The notes beneath the pieces are model-generated. The model worked only from the letters and a program-made list of their open reading frames with translations. It ran no database searches and was not told the DNA's origin. Shown piece after piece: positions 8,331 through 18,226 of a DNA stretch of 64,000 nucleotides. Origin of the DNA: Nocardioides_C sp963700955 (GTDB taxonomy: Bacteria; Actinomycetota; Actinomycetes; Propionibacteriales; Nocardioidaceae); the NCBI GenBank assembly GCA_963700955.1, contig CAVOZH010000003.1, positions 1 to 64,000 on the forward strand. Reading direction: 5' to 3'. The first letter of the stretch is position 1. Every line of letters begins with the position of its first letter. The position numbers and the translations under genes are program-made.

Positions 8331-9935
8331 ATGGACACCCCTGAAGGCATCGAGATCACCGGCCCCATGCACGACCGGTTCGACGAGATCCTCACCCCTC
8401 GGGCCCTCGAGCTGGTCGCGTCGCTGCACCGCGAGCTCAACGGGCGACGCCTCGAGCTCCTCGCTCGCCGTCACGAGCGCGTCGAGGCCCTGGCGTCCGG
8501 CGGAACCCTGGACTTCCTGGAGGAGACCCGCGACATCCGCGAGGACGACTCGTGGCAGGTCGCGGAGCCGGCCCCGGGTCTTGTGGACCGCAGGGTGGAG
8601 ATCACCGGCCCCACCGACCGCAAGATGACGATCAACGCCTTGAACTCCGGGGCCAAGGTGTGGCTCGCCGACCACGAGGACGCCAACACCCCGCTGTGGG
8701 AGAACGTCATCGGGGGCCAGCTGAACCTGCGCGACGCTATCGACGGGACCATCGACTTCACCGGCCCCGAGGGCAAGCAGTACGCCCTGCGTGACGACGT
8801 CGAGCGTGCCACGATCGTGGTCCGTCCCCGCGGATGGCACCTGCCCGAGAAGCACATCAAGGTCGACGGAGACGAGACCTCCGGGGCTCTCGTCGACTTC
8901 GCCCTCTACATGGTGACCAGCGCGCAGAAGCAGATCGACAACGGGCTCGGCCCCTACTTCTACCTGCCCAAGATGGAGTCGCACCTCGAGGCGCGGTTGT
9001 GGAACGACGCCTTCAAGATCGCCCAGGACTTCGTCGGCATCCCCCAGGGCACGATCAGGGCCACCGTCCTGATCGAGACCTACCCGGCGGCCTTCGAGAT
9101 GGAGGAGATCCTCTACGAGCTGCGCGACCACTCTGCCGGCCTGAACGCCGGCCGCTGGGACTACATGTTCAGCGTGATCAAGAGCTTCCGGACCCGCGGC
9201 AAGCAGTTCCTGCTCCCGGACCGCAACTCGGTCACGATGACGGTCCCGTTCATGCGCGCCTATACCGAGCTCCTCGTCAGGACCTGCCACAAGCGCGGCG
9301 CCCACGCGATCGGCGGCATGGCGGCCTTCATCCCCAGCAAGGACCCGGAGATCAACGAGGCCGCGTTCGCCAAGGTGAAGGACGACAAGACCCGGGAGGC
9401 CAACGACGGGTTCGACGGCTCGTGGGTCGCCCACCCGGGCATGGTGGAGGTCTGCAGGGAGGCGTTCACCGCCGTGCTCGGCGACCGGCCGAACCAGATC
9501 GACAAGAAGCGCGAGGACGTCCACGTCACCGCCGAGCAGCTGCTCGACGTGGCCTCCACTCCCGGTGAGGTCACCGAGGAGGGCCTGCGCAGCAACATCA
9601 GCGTGGGCATCCAGTACCTCGAGTCGTGGCTGCGTGGCTCCGGTGCGGTCGGCATCAACAACCTCATGGAGGACGCCGCGACCGCCGAGATCTCCCGCAG
9701 CCAGGTCTGGCAGTGGCTGCACAACGACGTCGAGCTGTCCAACGGCCACCAGGTCACCCGCGAGCTCGTGGAGCGGCTCGTCGACGACGAGATGAACGCC
9801 ATCCGCGGACGCGTCGGTGAAGAGGCGTTCGCGGAGGGGCGGTGGTCCGACGCCCGCGCGACGTTCATGGAGTCGGCAGTGGCGGACGAGTACGCCGACT
9901 TCCTCACCCTGCCGGCGTACGAGCGCATGCCCTGA
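8331..9935 (+). CDS. aceB: Malate synthase A
   Basis: Malate synthase of 534 aa, condensing glyoxylate with acetyl-CoA to malate. It has the AceB-type features DHEDANTPLW, the catalytic-arginine region VVRPRGWHL, GRWDYMFSVIK and the C-terminal NLMEDAATAEI containing the catalytic base. Length is that of isoform A, not the 720-residue isoform G. It is the first gene of an operon with glcDEF, the permease and the IclR gene; glcD starts 7 bases after its stop. Isocitrate lyase is not nearby, which fits use of externally derived glyoxylate from glycolate rather than a full glyoxylate shunt at this locus. Confidence 0.97.
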   Translation: MDTPEGIEITGPMHDRFDEILTPRALELVASLHRELNGRRLELLARRHERVEALASGGTLDFLEETRDIREDDSWQVAEPAPGLVDRRVEITGPTDRKMTINALNSGAKVWLADHEDANTPLWENVIGGQLNLRDAIDGTIDFTGPEGKQYALRDDVERATIVVRPRGWHLPEKHIKVDGDETSGALVDFALYMVTSAQKQIDNGLGPYFYLPKMESHLEARLWNDAFKIAQDFVGIPQGTIRATVLIETYPAAFEMEEILYELRDHSAGLNAGRWDYMFSVIKSFRTRGKQFLLPDRNSVTMTVPFMRAYTELLVRTCHKRGAHAIGGMAAFIPSKDPEINEAAFAKVKDDKTREANDGFDGSWVAHPGMVEVCREAFTAVLGDRPNQIDKKREDVHVTAEQLLDVASTPGEVTEEGLRSNISVGIQYLESWLRGSGAVGINNLMEDAATAEISRSQVWQWLHNDVELSNGHQVTRELVERLVDDEMNAIRGRVGEEAFAEGRWSDARATFMESAVADEYADFLTLPAYERMP

Positions 9936-9942
9936 GGTCACC

Positions 9943-11499
9943 ATGAGCGGCACCCACGGCACCAACATCACGGCGGGTCCGGCGCCGGACAGCACGCCGC
10001 CGGAAGCCACGCGGAACACCGGCGAGACCGGGCCCGGCCCGGCGGCGCTGGAGACCGTCGTCCGCCGCGCGAGGCAGCTGATCCCGGATGACGGCGTGAT
10101 CACCGAGCACGCCCGGCTTCGCACCTACGAGTGCGACGGCCTGGCCCACTACAAGGTGACGCCGGCGCTCGTGGTGTTGCCCGAGACCGCGGAGCAGCTG
10201 GCCGGCGTCGTCCGTGCCTGCGCCGACGTGGGGATGCCGTTCGTCGCCCGCGGCTCGGGGACCGGGCTCTCGGGCGGGGCGCTCCCACGCGCGGACGGCG
10301 TGCTGGTCGTGACCTCCCGGATGCGCGCGATTCACGAGGTGCGGCGGGCGGACCAGCGGGCGGTCGTCGAGCCAGGGGTGATCAACCTCGACGTGACCCG
10401 CGCGGCGACGCCGTACGGCTACTACTACGCGCCGGACCCCTCCAGCCAGCAGGTCTGCTCCATCGGCGGCAACGTCGCGGAGAACTCCGGTGGGGCGCAC
10501 TGCCTGAAGTACGGCTTCACCACGAACCACGTGGTCGGAGCGGACTGGGTCACCCCCGACGGAGACGTCGTCCCGCTCGGTGGGCTGGCCCCGGACGCCC
10601 CCGGCTACGACCTCCTGGGTGCCGTCGTGGGTTCGGAAGGCACCTTGGGGGTGGCGACGTCGGTGACGGTGCGACTGACCCGCCTCCCGCAGGAGGTGCG
10701 GACCGTGCTCGCCGGGTTCGGCTCGACGGACGACGCGGGGGCCGCCACGTCGGCGATCATCGGCGCCGGGATCGTCCCTGCGGCGATCGAGATGATGGAC
10801 GCCCTCGCGATCGAGGCAGCCGAGGAGGCCGTGCACTGCAACTACCCCGCCGGCGCCGGCGCGGTCCTCGTCATCGAGCTCGACGGGGCCGCGGACGAGG
10901 TCCAACACGAGTTCGCCGAGGTGGACCGGCTCTGCCACGAGAACGGCGCCTTCGAGCTGCGGGTCGCCACCGACGCCACCGAGCGGGCGCTGATCTGGAA
11001 GGGACGCAAGTCGGCGTTCGCCGCGGTGGGGCGGATCAGCCCGGACTACATCGTCCAGGACGGGGTGATCCCGCGGACGGCTCTGCCCGAGGTCCTCAGG
11101 GCGATCGCCGACCTCTCCGCCTCGTCCGGCGTCCGTGTCGCCAACGTCTTCCACGCCGGAGACGGGAACCTGCACCCGCTCGTGCTCTTCGACGAGGCGG
11201 TCCCAGGGGCCGGTGAGGCCGCCGAAAAGGTCAGCGGCGCGATCTTGGACCTGTGCATCAGCCATGGCGGGTCCATCACCGGCGAGCACGGCGTCGGTAT
11301 CGACAAGGCGGCCTACATGCCGCGCATGTTCAACGACGAGGACCTCGACACCATGCAGCTGGTCCGGTGTGCGTTCGATCCGCAGAACATCGCCAACCCC
11401 GGCAAGGTCTTCCCCACGCCACGGCTGTGCGGCGAGGTGCCTGGCAGGCACAAGGGTGTCCATCCGCTCCAAGCGGCCGGCGTCGCGGAGGTGTTCTGA
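9943..11499 (+). CDS. glcD: Glycolate oxidase subunit GlcD
   Basis: FAD-linked catalytic subunit of 518 aa. The N-terminal ~35 residues are low complexity (Gly, Thr, Pro rich). The FAD domain follows with ARGSGTGLSGGALP and CSIGGNVAENSGGAHC, and the C-terminal domain has HAGDGNLHPL and GEHGVG. It oxidises glycolate to glyoxylate and passes electrons through GlcE and GlcF. The ATG is fixed by its position immediately after the malate synthase stop. Its stop TGA overlaps the glcE ATG by one base, so translation is coupled. The D-E-F order makes the glycolate assignment much stronger than for the paralogue at 6796. Confidence 0.94.
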   Translation: MSGTHGTNITAGPAPDSTPPEATRNTGETGPGPAALETVVRRARQLIPDDGVITEHARLRTYECDGLAHYKVTPALVVLPETAEQLAGVVRACADVGMPFVARGSGTGLSGGALPRADGVLVVTSRMRAIHEVRRADQRAVVEPGVINLDVTRAATPYGYYYAPDPSSQQVCSIGGNVAENSGGAHCLKYGFTTNHVVGADWVTPDGDVVPLGGLAPDAPGYDLLGAVVGSEGTLGVATSVTVRLTRLPQEVRTVLAGFGSTDDAGAATSAIIGAGIVPAAIEMMDALAIEAAEEAVHCNYPAGAGAVLVIELDGAADEVQHEFAEVDRLCHENGAFELRVATDATERALIWKGRKSAFAAVGRISPDYIVQDGVIPRTALPEVLRAIADLSASSGVRVANVFHAGDGNLHPLVLFDEAVPGAGEAAEKVSGAILDLCISHGGSITGEHGVGIDKAAYMPRMFNDEDLDTMQLVRCAFDPQNIANPGKVFPTPRLCGEVPGRHKGVHPLQAAGVAEVF

Positions 11500-12779
11500 T
11501 GAGCGCCAGGTCCGTGTCATCGACCGAGTCGCTCCAGCAGCCGGCGCGGCAGGCGGTCGAGTCCGCGTGCAGCCGGGTCGACGAGGCGACGGAGTCCGAC
11601 CGGGTCGACGGCGTACAGCCTGCCCTGGTCGCCAGGCCCGCCTCGACCGCGGAGGTCGCGGAGGTGATGAAGGCCGCGGCGGCACACGACCTCGCGGTCG
11701 TCCCTCGAGGCCGGGGCACCAAGATGAGCTGGGGTCGTGCTCCGAGCCGCGCCGATCTCGTCGTCGACGTCAGCGGCATGGACCGGGTCCTCGACCACGC
11801 CGCGGGTGACCTCGTGGTCGCGACCCAGGCGGGGGCACGGCTCTCGGACGTTCAAGACGTTGTCGGGGGAGCCCGCCAGCGGCTCGCGGTCGACGAGATG
11901 GTCCCCGGCGCGAGCATCGGCGGCACCATGGCGGCTGCGACGAGCGGTCCCGGCCGCGTCGCGACGGGCACCATGCGCGACCTCCTGATCGGAGTCACCG
12001 TGGTCCGCGCCGACGGAGTGGTGGCGAAGGCCGGAGGGCGGGTGGTCAAGAACGTCGCCGGCTACGACCTCGGGAAGCTCGTGATCGGGTCGTTCGGCAC
12101 CCTGGCCTTGGTGACCGAGGCGTTGTTCCGTCTGCATCCCGTTCCGGCTGCCCGGCGGTTCGTCTCCGCGCCGGTAGCCGACCCGACGCAGGCGCACGAG
12201 ATGACGCAGGCGGTCGTGCACTCCCAGGTGGTGCCCGGTGCGGTCGAGCTGAGCTGGAGGGATGGAGGCGGCACGCTCACCGTCCTCCTCGAAGGCGTGC
12301 CCGAGGGCGTCGGGGGACGCACGACGGCCACCCTGCAGCTGCTCGGCGGCTCGGCCTTCGAGTCCGAGACTGCGCCGGAGGGATGGGCCGGATACCCCTG
12401 GCCGCCCGACGCGACCGGCGACGACCGGAGCGTCGCTCTCAAGCTCACCTTCGCGCTGTCCGGGCTGTCAGACGTGCTCACCGCGGTTGAGGGGTGCGGC
12501 GTACCCGTTGCCCTGCGCGGGTCGACCGGGGCCGGTGTCGTCTACGCCTCGATCCCGGAGATGACCGAGGTGGCCGCTGTTGCGGCTGCGGTGGAGCGGC
12601 TTCGGTCCGCGTGCTCCAGGCATGGCGGGAGCCTCGTGGTCCTCGACGCACCGGTCGCTGTCAAGCGGGCCGTCGACACCTGGGGGCCGGTCCCGGGCCT
12701 CGAGCTGATGCGGCGCGTCAAGGACCAGTTCGACCCCGATCACCGGCTCGCGCCGGGCCGCTTCGTGGGAGGTATCTAG
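11499..12779 (+). CDS. glcE: Glycolate oxidase FAD-binding subunit GlcE
   Basis: Second flavin-binding subunit of 426 aa, shorter than GlcD. It keeps the PCMH FAD fold (PRGRGTKMSWG; VPGASIGGTMA; VVKNVAGYDLGKL) but lacks the GlcD GDGNLHP active-site motif, as expected for GlcE. ATG 11499 shares a base with the glcD stop. The stop codon is one base before the TTG start of glcF. Electron transfer from GlcD toward the iron-sulfur subunit is the accepted role. Confidence 0.92.
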   Translation: MSARSVSSTESLQQPARQAVESACSRVDEATESDRVDGVQPALVARPASTAEVAEVMKAAAAHDLAVVPRGRGTKMSWGRAPSRADLVVDVSGMDRVLDHAAGDLVVATQAGARLSDVQDVVGGARQRLAVDEMVPGASIGGTMAAATSGPGRVATGTMRDLLIGVTVVRADGVVAKAGGRVVKNVAGYDLGKLVIGSFGTLALVTEALFRLHPVPAARRFVSAPVADPTQAHEMTQAVVHSQVVPGAVELSWRDGGGTLTVLLEGVPEGVGGRTTATLQLLGGSAFESETAPEGWAGYPWPPDATGDDRSVALKLTFALSGLSDVLTAVEGCGVPVALRGSTGAGVVYASIPEMTEVAAVAAAVERLRSACSRHGGSLVVLDAPVAVKRAVDTWGPVPGLELMRRVKDQFDPDHRLAPGRFVGGI

Positions 12780-12780
12780 G

Positions 12781-14175
12781 TTGACCGAGCCAGCAGAAAG
12801 CAAGATGCCCTCCCTCATGGGGGCCTTCGACGAGCATCACCCGCCGGACGCGGCCATCGTCGGCGACTGCGTGCACTGCGGCTTCTGTCTGCCCACCTGT
12901 CCCACGTACGTGCTGTGGGGGGAGGAGATGGACTCTCCGCGAGGCCGGATCTACCTGATGAAGGAGGGTCTCGAGGGCGAGCCGATGACGGACTCGATGG
13001 TGCAGCACTGGGACCGCTGCCTGGGCTGCATGGCGTGCGTGACCGCGTGCCCCTCCGGTGTGCAGTACGACAAGCTCATCGAGGCCACCCGCGCGCAGGT
13101 CGAACGCCGTCACCAACGCACGGCCAAGGACCGCGCGCTTCGTGCCCTCATCTTCTCGGTCTTCCCCCATCCGCGGCGGCTCCGGCTCCTGCGCGGACCG
13201 CTCCGTTCCTTCCAGCGCACCGGGCTGGACCGGCGGCTCCGCCAGACCGGACTGCTCGAGCGGATGGCACCACAGCTCGCGGCCATGGAGAGCCTGGCCC
13301 CGCGACTGGGGGCGCGGGAGCCGCTGCCGGAGCGGGCATTCGCCTCAGGCCCGCGACGCGCCGTGGTCGGGATGCTCACCGGGTGTGTTCAGCGAGAGTT
13401 CTTCCCCGGGGTCAACTCCGCGACCGTCCGGGTGCTCCAGGCTGAGGGATGCGAGGTCGTCATCCCCAGGTCGCAGGGCTGCTGCGGTGCGCTCTCGGTG
13501 CACAACGGGCGTGAGGACGAGGCGCAGAAGTACGCGCGGTCGGTCATCGACGCCTTCGAGGTGGCCGGCGTCGAACGTGTCGTCGTCAACGCCGCAGGCT
13601 GCGGGTCGGCGATGAAGGAGTACGCCGACCTGCTGGCGGACGACGCGCAGTACCGCGACCGTGCCCGGGACTTCGCAGACAAGGTGCGCGACGTCTCCGA
13701 GATCCTGGCCGAGCTCGGGCCGGTGGCACCCCGCCACCCCCTACCCGTCAGCGTGGCCTACCACGACGCCTGCCACCTGGCGCACGCCCAGGGCATCAGG
13801 CGCGAGCCACGTGCGCTGCTGGAGCAGATCCCCGAGCTGGAGCTGAGGGAGATCCGAGAGGCAGAGCTGTGCTGCGGCTCCGCAGGTATCTACAACATCC
13901 TCAACCCCGTACCCGCACGCGAGCTCGGCGACCGGAAGGCCGCCAACATCGTCGCCACCGGAGCCGACCTCCTGGTCACCGCGAACCCCGGCTGCCTGAT
14001 GCAGGTCACGTCCGCCATCGAACGTTCGGGTCACCCCATGGGAATGGTGCACACCATCGAGGTGCTCGACGCCTCCATTCGCGGGCTCGCCGCGGAGGAG
14101 CTGACCAGCAGACACAGCCAGGCACCACCGTCCTCCTCGCACGTACCGTCCACCGCTTCGGCACATACGAACTGA
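12781..14175 (+). CDS. glcF: Glycolate oxidase iron-sulfur subunit GlcF
   Basis: Iron-sulfur subunit of 464 aa. Two [4Fe-4S] ferredoxin motifs are visible near the N-terminus: CVHCGFCLPTCP and CLGCMACVTACP. Two CCG-type cysteine-rich domains follow, with CCGALSVHNG and CCGSAGIYN. It delivers electrons from GlcDE to the respiratory chain at the membrane face. TTG 12781 is taken as start because GGGAGG precedes it at normal distance and only one base separates it from glcE. The last 30 residues are Ser/Pro/Thr rich and probably flexible. Confidence 0.93.
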   Translation: MTEPAESKMPSLMGAFDEHHPPDAAIVGDCVHCGFCLPTCPTYVLWGEEMDSPRGRIYLMKEGLEGEPMTDSMVQHWDRCLGCMACVTACPSGVQYDKLIEATRAQVERRHQRTAKDRALRALIFSVFPHPRRLRLLRGPLRSFQRTGLDRRLRQTGLLERMAPQLAAMESLAPRLGAREPLPERAFASGPRRAVVGMLTGCVQREFFPGVNSATVRVLQAEGCEVVIPRSQGCCGALSVHNGREDEAQKYARSVIDAFEVAGVERVVVNAAGCGSAMKEYADLLADDAQYRDRARDFADKVRDVSEILAELGPVAPRHPLPVSVAYHDACHLAHAQGIRREPRALLEQIPELELREIREAELCCGSAGIYNILNPVPARELGDRKAANIVATGADLLVTANPGCLMQVTSAIERSGHPMGMVHTIEVLDASIRGLAAEELTSRHSQAPPSSSHVPSTASAHTN

Positions 14176-14186
14176 GGTAGCTAGCC

Positions 14187-15923
14187 ATGTTCCAACAGTC
14201 GCTCGACCCGGTTGCAGGTTCGCTCACGCTCAGTGCGCTCTGTGCAGCCATCCCACTCATCACGCTGTTCGTGCTCCTCGGTGGTCTGCGGATCAAGGCG
14301 TGGATCTCGGGCGTCGTGTCGCTCGTGGTCGCGATGCTGGTCGCGATCATCCTGTTCGGCATGCCGGTCGGACAGACCGTGCTCGCCGCGACCGAGGGTG
14401 CCGTGTTCGGGTTCTTCCCGATCTTGTGGATCGTCATCAACGCGATCTGGGTCTACAACCTGACCGTCACGACCGGGCACTTCGACGTGCTGCGCCGGTC
14501 GTTCGAGCGGGTCAGCCCGGACCACAGGATCCAGGCCATCATCATCGCGTTCTGCTTCGGTGCGCTGCTCGAGGCGCTGGCCGGGTTCGGCACCCCTGTG
14601 GCGATCACGGTGGTCATGCTGCTCGCCCTCGGGTTCCAGCCCGTAAAAGCCGCCGCCGTGGCACTGATCGCGAACACCGCACCGGTCGCCTTCGGTGCTC
14701 TGGCCACCCCCATCGTCACGCTGGCGACGGTGACGTCGGGTGTCAACAACGACCCGCGCCTGAACGTCGACACCCTCGGCGCCATGGTCGGACGCCAGAC
14801 GCCGTTGCTCGCCGTCGTGGTGCCTCTCGTGCTCGTCTTCGTGGTGGACGGCTCACGCGGCCTGCGCCAGACCTGGCTTCCGGCCGTCGTCGCCGGCGTC
14901 ACCTTCGCCGTCTCGCAGTGGGTCGCCTCGAACTACATCTCGGTGCCGCTGACCGACATCGTCGCCTCGCTGGTGTCCGCAGGTGCAGTCGTCGTGCTGC
15001 TGCGAGTCTGGAAGCCCGTGGAGGAGTTCACCGAGATCGCCGAGCCGATCACGGCTGCGGGTGGTGCCACGACCGGGGCGGCGTTGGGTGGCTCGCACGA
15101 TGAGCAGGAGGCCGTGGGACGAGCCGCAGGGGGAGGCGAGCCGTCGCTCAGCCCGGTGACCACGCTTCCCGACACAAGGGCCGAGGAGGTCAAGGCCTAC
15201 GTCCCGTACGCCATCATCATCGCGTTGTTCTCCATTGCCAACATCCCCGCGGTCAAGGACGCACTCGCGGCCGCGCCGTGGACGTACGCGTTCCAGTGGC
15301 CGGGGCTGAACGTCCTCAGCCCCTCCGGTGACCCGCTGTCGTCGATGACGTTCAACTTCAACTGGTTCCCGGCCGCTGGAACCCTGATGATCTTCGCCGG
15401 CATCCTCACGGCCATCGTCCTCCGGATCTCGCCCGCTCGGATGCTGAAGACGTACGGCGCCACCTACCACGAGCTGCGGTGGGCGATCGTCACGGTCATG
15501 GCGGTGCTGGCGCTCGCCTACGTCATGAACATGTCCGGACAGACCTCGAGCCTCGGCGCCTGGCTCGCGGGCACCGGCAGCTTGTACGTCGTACTGGCAC
15601 CCCTCCTTGGCTGGCTCGGCGTGGGCGTCACCGGATCGGACACGTCGGCCAACGCGCTCTTCGGCGCGCTGCAGGTGCAGACGGCAGCTAAGGCCGGCCT
15701 GGACCCGGTGCTGATGGCGGCGGCGAACTCCTCGGGCGGTGTCCTCGGCAAGATGATCAGTCCGCAGAACCTGGCCATCGCCGCGGCTGCGGTGGGCATG
15801 GCGGGTCGCGAAGGCGACATCTTCCGCAAGGTCATCGGGTGGAGCCTGGTGCTCCTCGCGATCATGTGCCTCATCGTCGTCCTGCAGTCCACACCGGTGC
15901 TGGGCTGGATGGTTCCGGCATAG
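14187..15923 (+). CDS. lctP: L-lactate/glycolate permease (LctP/GlcA family)
   Basis: Integral membrane permease of 578 aa with many hydrophobic spans from residue 15 onward. It shows the family hallmark segment GALLEALAGFGTPVAI and the C-terminal GVTGSDTSANALFGALQ. A hydrophilic loop at about residues 285-335 (Ala/Gly/Glu rich) separates the two halves. LctP-family proteins import L-lactate, D-lactate and glycolate with protons. Position 11 bases after glcF, with the lut genes nearby, fits either substrate. The C-terminal half is well conserved, so the protein looks intact. Confidence 0.92.
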   Translation: MFQQSLDPVAGSLTLSALCAAIPLITLFVLLGGLRIKAWISGVVSLVVAMLVAIILFGMPVGQTVLAATEGAVFGFFPILWIVINAIWVYNLTVTTGHFDVLRRSFERVSPDHRIQAIIIAFCFGALLEALAGFGTPVAITVVMLLALGFQPVKAAAVALIANTAPVAFGALATPIVTLATVTSGVNNDPRLNVDTLGAMVGRQTPLLAVVVPLVLVFVVDGSRGLRQTWLPAVVAGVTFAVSQWVASNYISVPLTDIVASLVSAGAVVVLLRVWKPVEEFTEIAEPITAAGGATTGAALGGSHDEQEAVGRAAGGGEPSLSPVTTLPDTRAEEVKAYVPYAIIIALFSIANIPAVKDALAAAPWTYAFQWPGLNVLSPSGDPLSSMTFNFNWFPAAGTLMIFAGILTAIVLRISPARMLKTYGATYHELRWAIVTVMAVLALAYVMNMSGQTSSLGAWLAGTGSLYVVLAPLLGWLGVGVTGSDTSANALFGALQVQTAAKAGLDPVLMAAANSSGGVLGKMISPQNLAIAAAAVGMAGREGDIFRKVIGWSLVLLAIMCLIVVLQSTPVLGWMVPA

Positions 15924-15931
15924 GCCGGCAC

Positions 15932-16702
15932 GTGACCGGGGCTGTGCAGTCGGTGGACCGCGCTATCGACCTCCTCGAGGCGATGGCGCGGTCCGACGCC
16001 CCCGTGGGTGTGGGCGAGCTGGCGGCGGCGACCGACCTGCCGCAGGGCACGGTCCACCGGTTGTTGCGCACACTGCAGGCCCGGGGGTACGTCCGCAACG
16101 ACGCGTCGCGGAAGTACTCCCTGGGGGCATCGGCGTTCGTCCTCGGCGACGCGGCGCAGCGCTCACTGGCCCGGAGCGCACGGCCGCATCTTGCCGAGCT
16201 GGTGTCCTTCTCCGGGGAGACCGCGAACCTCGCGGTGCTCGAGGGAGACGACGTCGTGTACCTGGCACAGGTGCCTTCACCGCACAGCCTGCGGATGTTC
16301 GCCGAGGTCGGCCGTCACGTGCCACCGCACACGACGGCAGTCGGGAAGGTGCTTCTGGCGGCCATGCCTCTCGAGCGCGCCGGCGCCCTGCTCGCGCGCA
16401 CCGGTCTTCCCCGTCTCACTCCCGACACGATCACCGACCTCGACCAGTTCCTCGCCGAGCTGGACGCGACCCGTGCCCGCGGCTGGGCGGCTGACGAGGG
16501 GGAGCACGAGGCCGGCGTCCGATGCGTCGCAGTGCCGGTCGGCGAGGGAGATGACGTCGTCGCGGCTCTGTCGGTGTCCGGGCCGACCGAGCGGTTCGCC
16601 GGCGCTACCAGCGACGGTCTTGTCGGTGAGATGACCCGGGTCGCCGGGGTCTTCGCCCGCACGGTGATGGGGGTGACGCGCGACGCACCCGTCCGGTCAT
16701 GA
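15932..16702 (+). CDS. IclR-family transcriptional regulator
   Basis: Regulator of 256 aa with an N-terminal winged helix (AVQSVDRAIDLLEAM, then LPQGTVHRLLRTL as recognition helix) and a C-terminal IclR effector domain (HTTAVGKVLLAAM; RGWAADEGEHEAGVRCVAVPV). GTG 15932 is 8 bases after the permease stop; GTG 15944 is an alternative. As last gene of the aceB-glcDEF-lctP operon it probably senses glyoxylate, glycolate or a related acid and acts at the palindrome 8273-8289. The ligand is inferred from context and not visible in sequence. Confidence 0.9.
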   Translation: MTGAVQSVDRAIDLLEAMARSDAPVGVGELAAATDLPQGTVHRLLRTLQARGYVRNDASRKYSLGASAFVLGDAAQRSLARSARPHLAELVSFSGETANLAVLEGDDVVYLAQVPSPHSLRMFAEVGRHVPPHTTAVGKVLLAAMPLERAGALLARTGLPRLTPDTITDLDQFLAELDATRARGWAADEGEHEAGVRCVAVPVGEGDDVVAALSVSGPTERFAGATSDGLVGEMTRVAGVFARTVMGVTRDAPVRS

Positions 16703-17431
16703 GCCGAGCAGGACCTTCGCCACGAGGACAAGACCCAGGACCACCACCAGGAGGTGGACGTAGCGTTGGAAACGATGCGCAGGCATCCGCGTGTGCAGCA
16801 CCCGGCCGATCAGGATCGCCGCCACGATCGCGGGCAGCGACGCCGCGAGCAGGACGAACAGGTCTTCGCTCCAGAGTCCGCCGATGGCCTGGCCGGTCAC
16901 CACGAGCACACCCGAGACCAGGAAGAACGCCTGCAGTGTGCCGCGGAACACCGCGGGCGACCACTCCCGGAGCGTGCCGTAGACCACCACGGGGATGCCG
17001 TGGAAGCTGTAGGCACTACCCAGGCCACCCGCGACGACACCCACCGGCGAGGCCCAGTGTTTCCCGACCGGCCCGGTGAAGGCACCGGGCGACAGCCCGT
17101 ACGCGCCGTAGGCCACCAGGAAGACACCGAGCAGGAGGCTGACCGCCTCCTCGGGCACCAGCAGCACCAGCAGCAGCCCGAGAGGGACGCCGACGACGGT
17201 GCCGAGCGACAGCCTGAGCAGCACCGCACGGTCGACGGCGCCGGAGCTGCCCAGCGTGCTGACCGCCGCGATGATCAACCCGACGAGACCCATCAGGGAG
17301 GCCGCGGTGTGCAGACCGACCGGCAGTAGCGCCAGCAAGGGCATGGCCACGACGGCCTCGCCGAAACCGAACGTCGCCCGGGTCAGTGCTCCCAGGAACA
17401 CCACGAGAACGACCACGCAGACCACGAGCAC
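16697..17431 (-). CDS. TauE/SafE-family permease
   Basis: Membrane protein of 244 aa with seven to eight hydrophobic segments and the N-terminal family pattern GALTRATFGFGEAVVAMPLL. The TauE/SafE family exports or imports small anions such as sulfite, sulfoacetate and other organic acids. It overlaps the iclR stop by 6 bases in convergent orientation and diverges from lutA with 57 bases between them. Being enclosed by two carboxylate utilisation operons, it may move an organic acid; that is inference. Confidence 0.85.
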   Translation of the reverse strand: MLVVCVVVLVVFLGALTRATFGFGEAVVAMPLLALLPVGLHTAASLMGLVGLIIAAVSTLGSSGAVDRAVLLRLSLGTVVGVPLGLLLVLLVPEEAVSLLLGVFLVAYGAYGLSPGAFTGPVGKHWASPVGVVAGGLGSAYSFHGIPVVVYGTLREWSPAVFRGTLQAFFLVSGVLVVTGQAIGGLWSEDLFVLLAASLPAIVAAILIGRVLHTRMPAHRFQRYVHLLVVVLGLVLVAKVLLGS

Positions 17432-17488
17432 CGGACGAGCCTACTGGCTTGCAGAGCCCGATCCGGCCCGGCCGAGAGGGGAGCTGCG

Positions 17489-18226
17489 ATGAGAGTCGCG
17501 CTGATGGTGACCTGCGTCAACGACGCGATGTTCCCCGACACCGGCAAGGCGGTCGTGACGCTCCTCCGCCGGCTCGGTGTGGACGTGGACTTCCCGGAGG
17601 CCCAGACCTGCTGCGGACAGCCGATGGTCAACACCGGCTACCTCGACGAGGCGGTGCCCGTCGTACGCAACTTCGTTCGCGCGTTCGACGGGTACGACGC
17701 GATCGTGACGCCTTCCGGCTCGTGCGCGGGCTCGGTGCGCCACCAGCACTCCATCGTGGCCGGGCGAAGCAAGGACCCGGACCTGGCCGCGGCGGTGGCC
17801 GTCACCTCACCGAGGACCTACGAGCTCTCGGAGTTCCTCGTCGACGTGCTCGGCGTCGAGGACGTGGGCGCCTACTTCCCGCACCGGGTGACCTACCACC
17901 CGACCTGCCACTCGCTGCGGATGCTCGGTGTGGGTGACCGGCCCTGGCGGCTGCTTCAGGCGGTCCGAGGGATCAAGCTCGAGACGCTGCCCGCAGCGGA
18001 GGAGTGCTGTGGGTTCGGGGGCACGTTCGCGGTCAAGAACCCCGACACCTCCGTAGCCATGGGCGCGGACAAGGCCCGGCACGTCCGTGAGACCGGGGCC
18101 GAGGTCCTGGTAGCCGGCGACAACTCGTGCCTGATGCACATCGGCGGCCTGCTGTCGCGGCAGCGCACGGGCGTGCGAACGATGCACCTGGCAGAGATCC
18201 TGGCGAGCGTGGAGGAGACGTCATGA
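17489..18226 (+). CDS. lutA: L-lactate utilisation protein LutA
   Basis: Cysteine-rich CCG-domain protein of 245 aa, first subunit of the LutABC L-lactate oxidase complex that converts L-lactate to pyruvate. The paired motifs are TCCGQPM with SGSCAGSVRH, and YHPTCHSLR with ECCGFGGTF, each probably ligating iron-sulfur. ATG 17489 is preceded by GGGGAG. Its TGA overlaps the lutB ATG by four bases. The order lutA-lutB-lutC is standard. Confidence 0.95.
   Translation: MRVALMVTCVNDAMFPDTGKAVVTLLRRLGVDVDFPEAQTCCGQPMVNTGYLDEAVPVVRNFVRAFDGYDAIVTPSGSCAGSVRHQHSIVAGRSKDPDLAAAVAVTSPRTYELSEFLVDVLGVEDVGAYFPHRVTYHPTCHSLRMLGVGDRPWRLLQAVRGIKLETLPAAEECCGFGGTFAVKNPDTSVAMGADKARHVRETGAEVLVAGDNSCLMHIGGLLSRQRTGVRTMHLAEILASVEETS

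Noticed and set aside
8271..10124. Long minus-strand open frame opposite malate synthase
   Set aside because: It mirrors the codon pattern of malate synthase and has no domain; a shadow.
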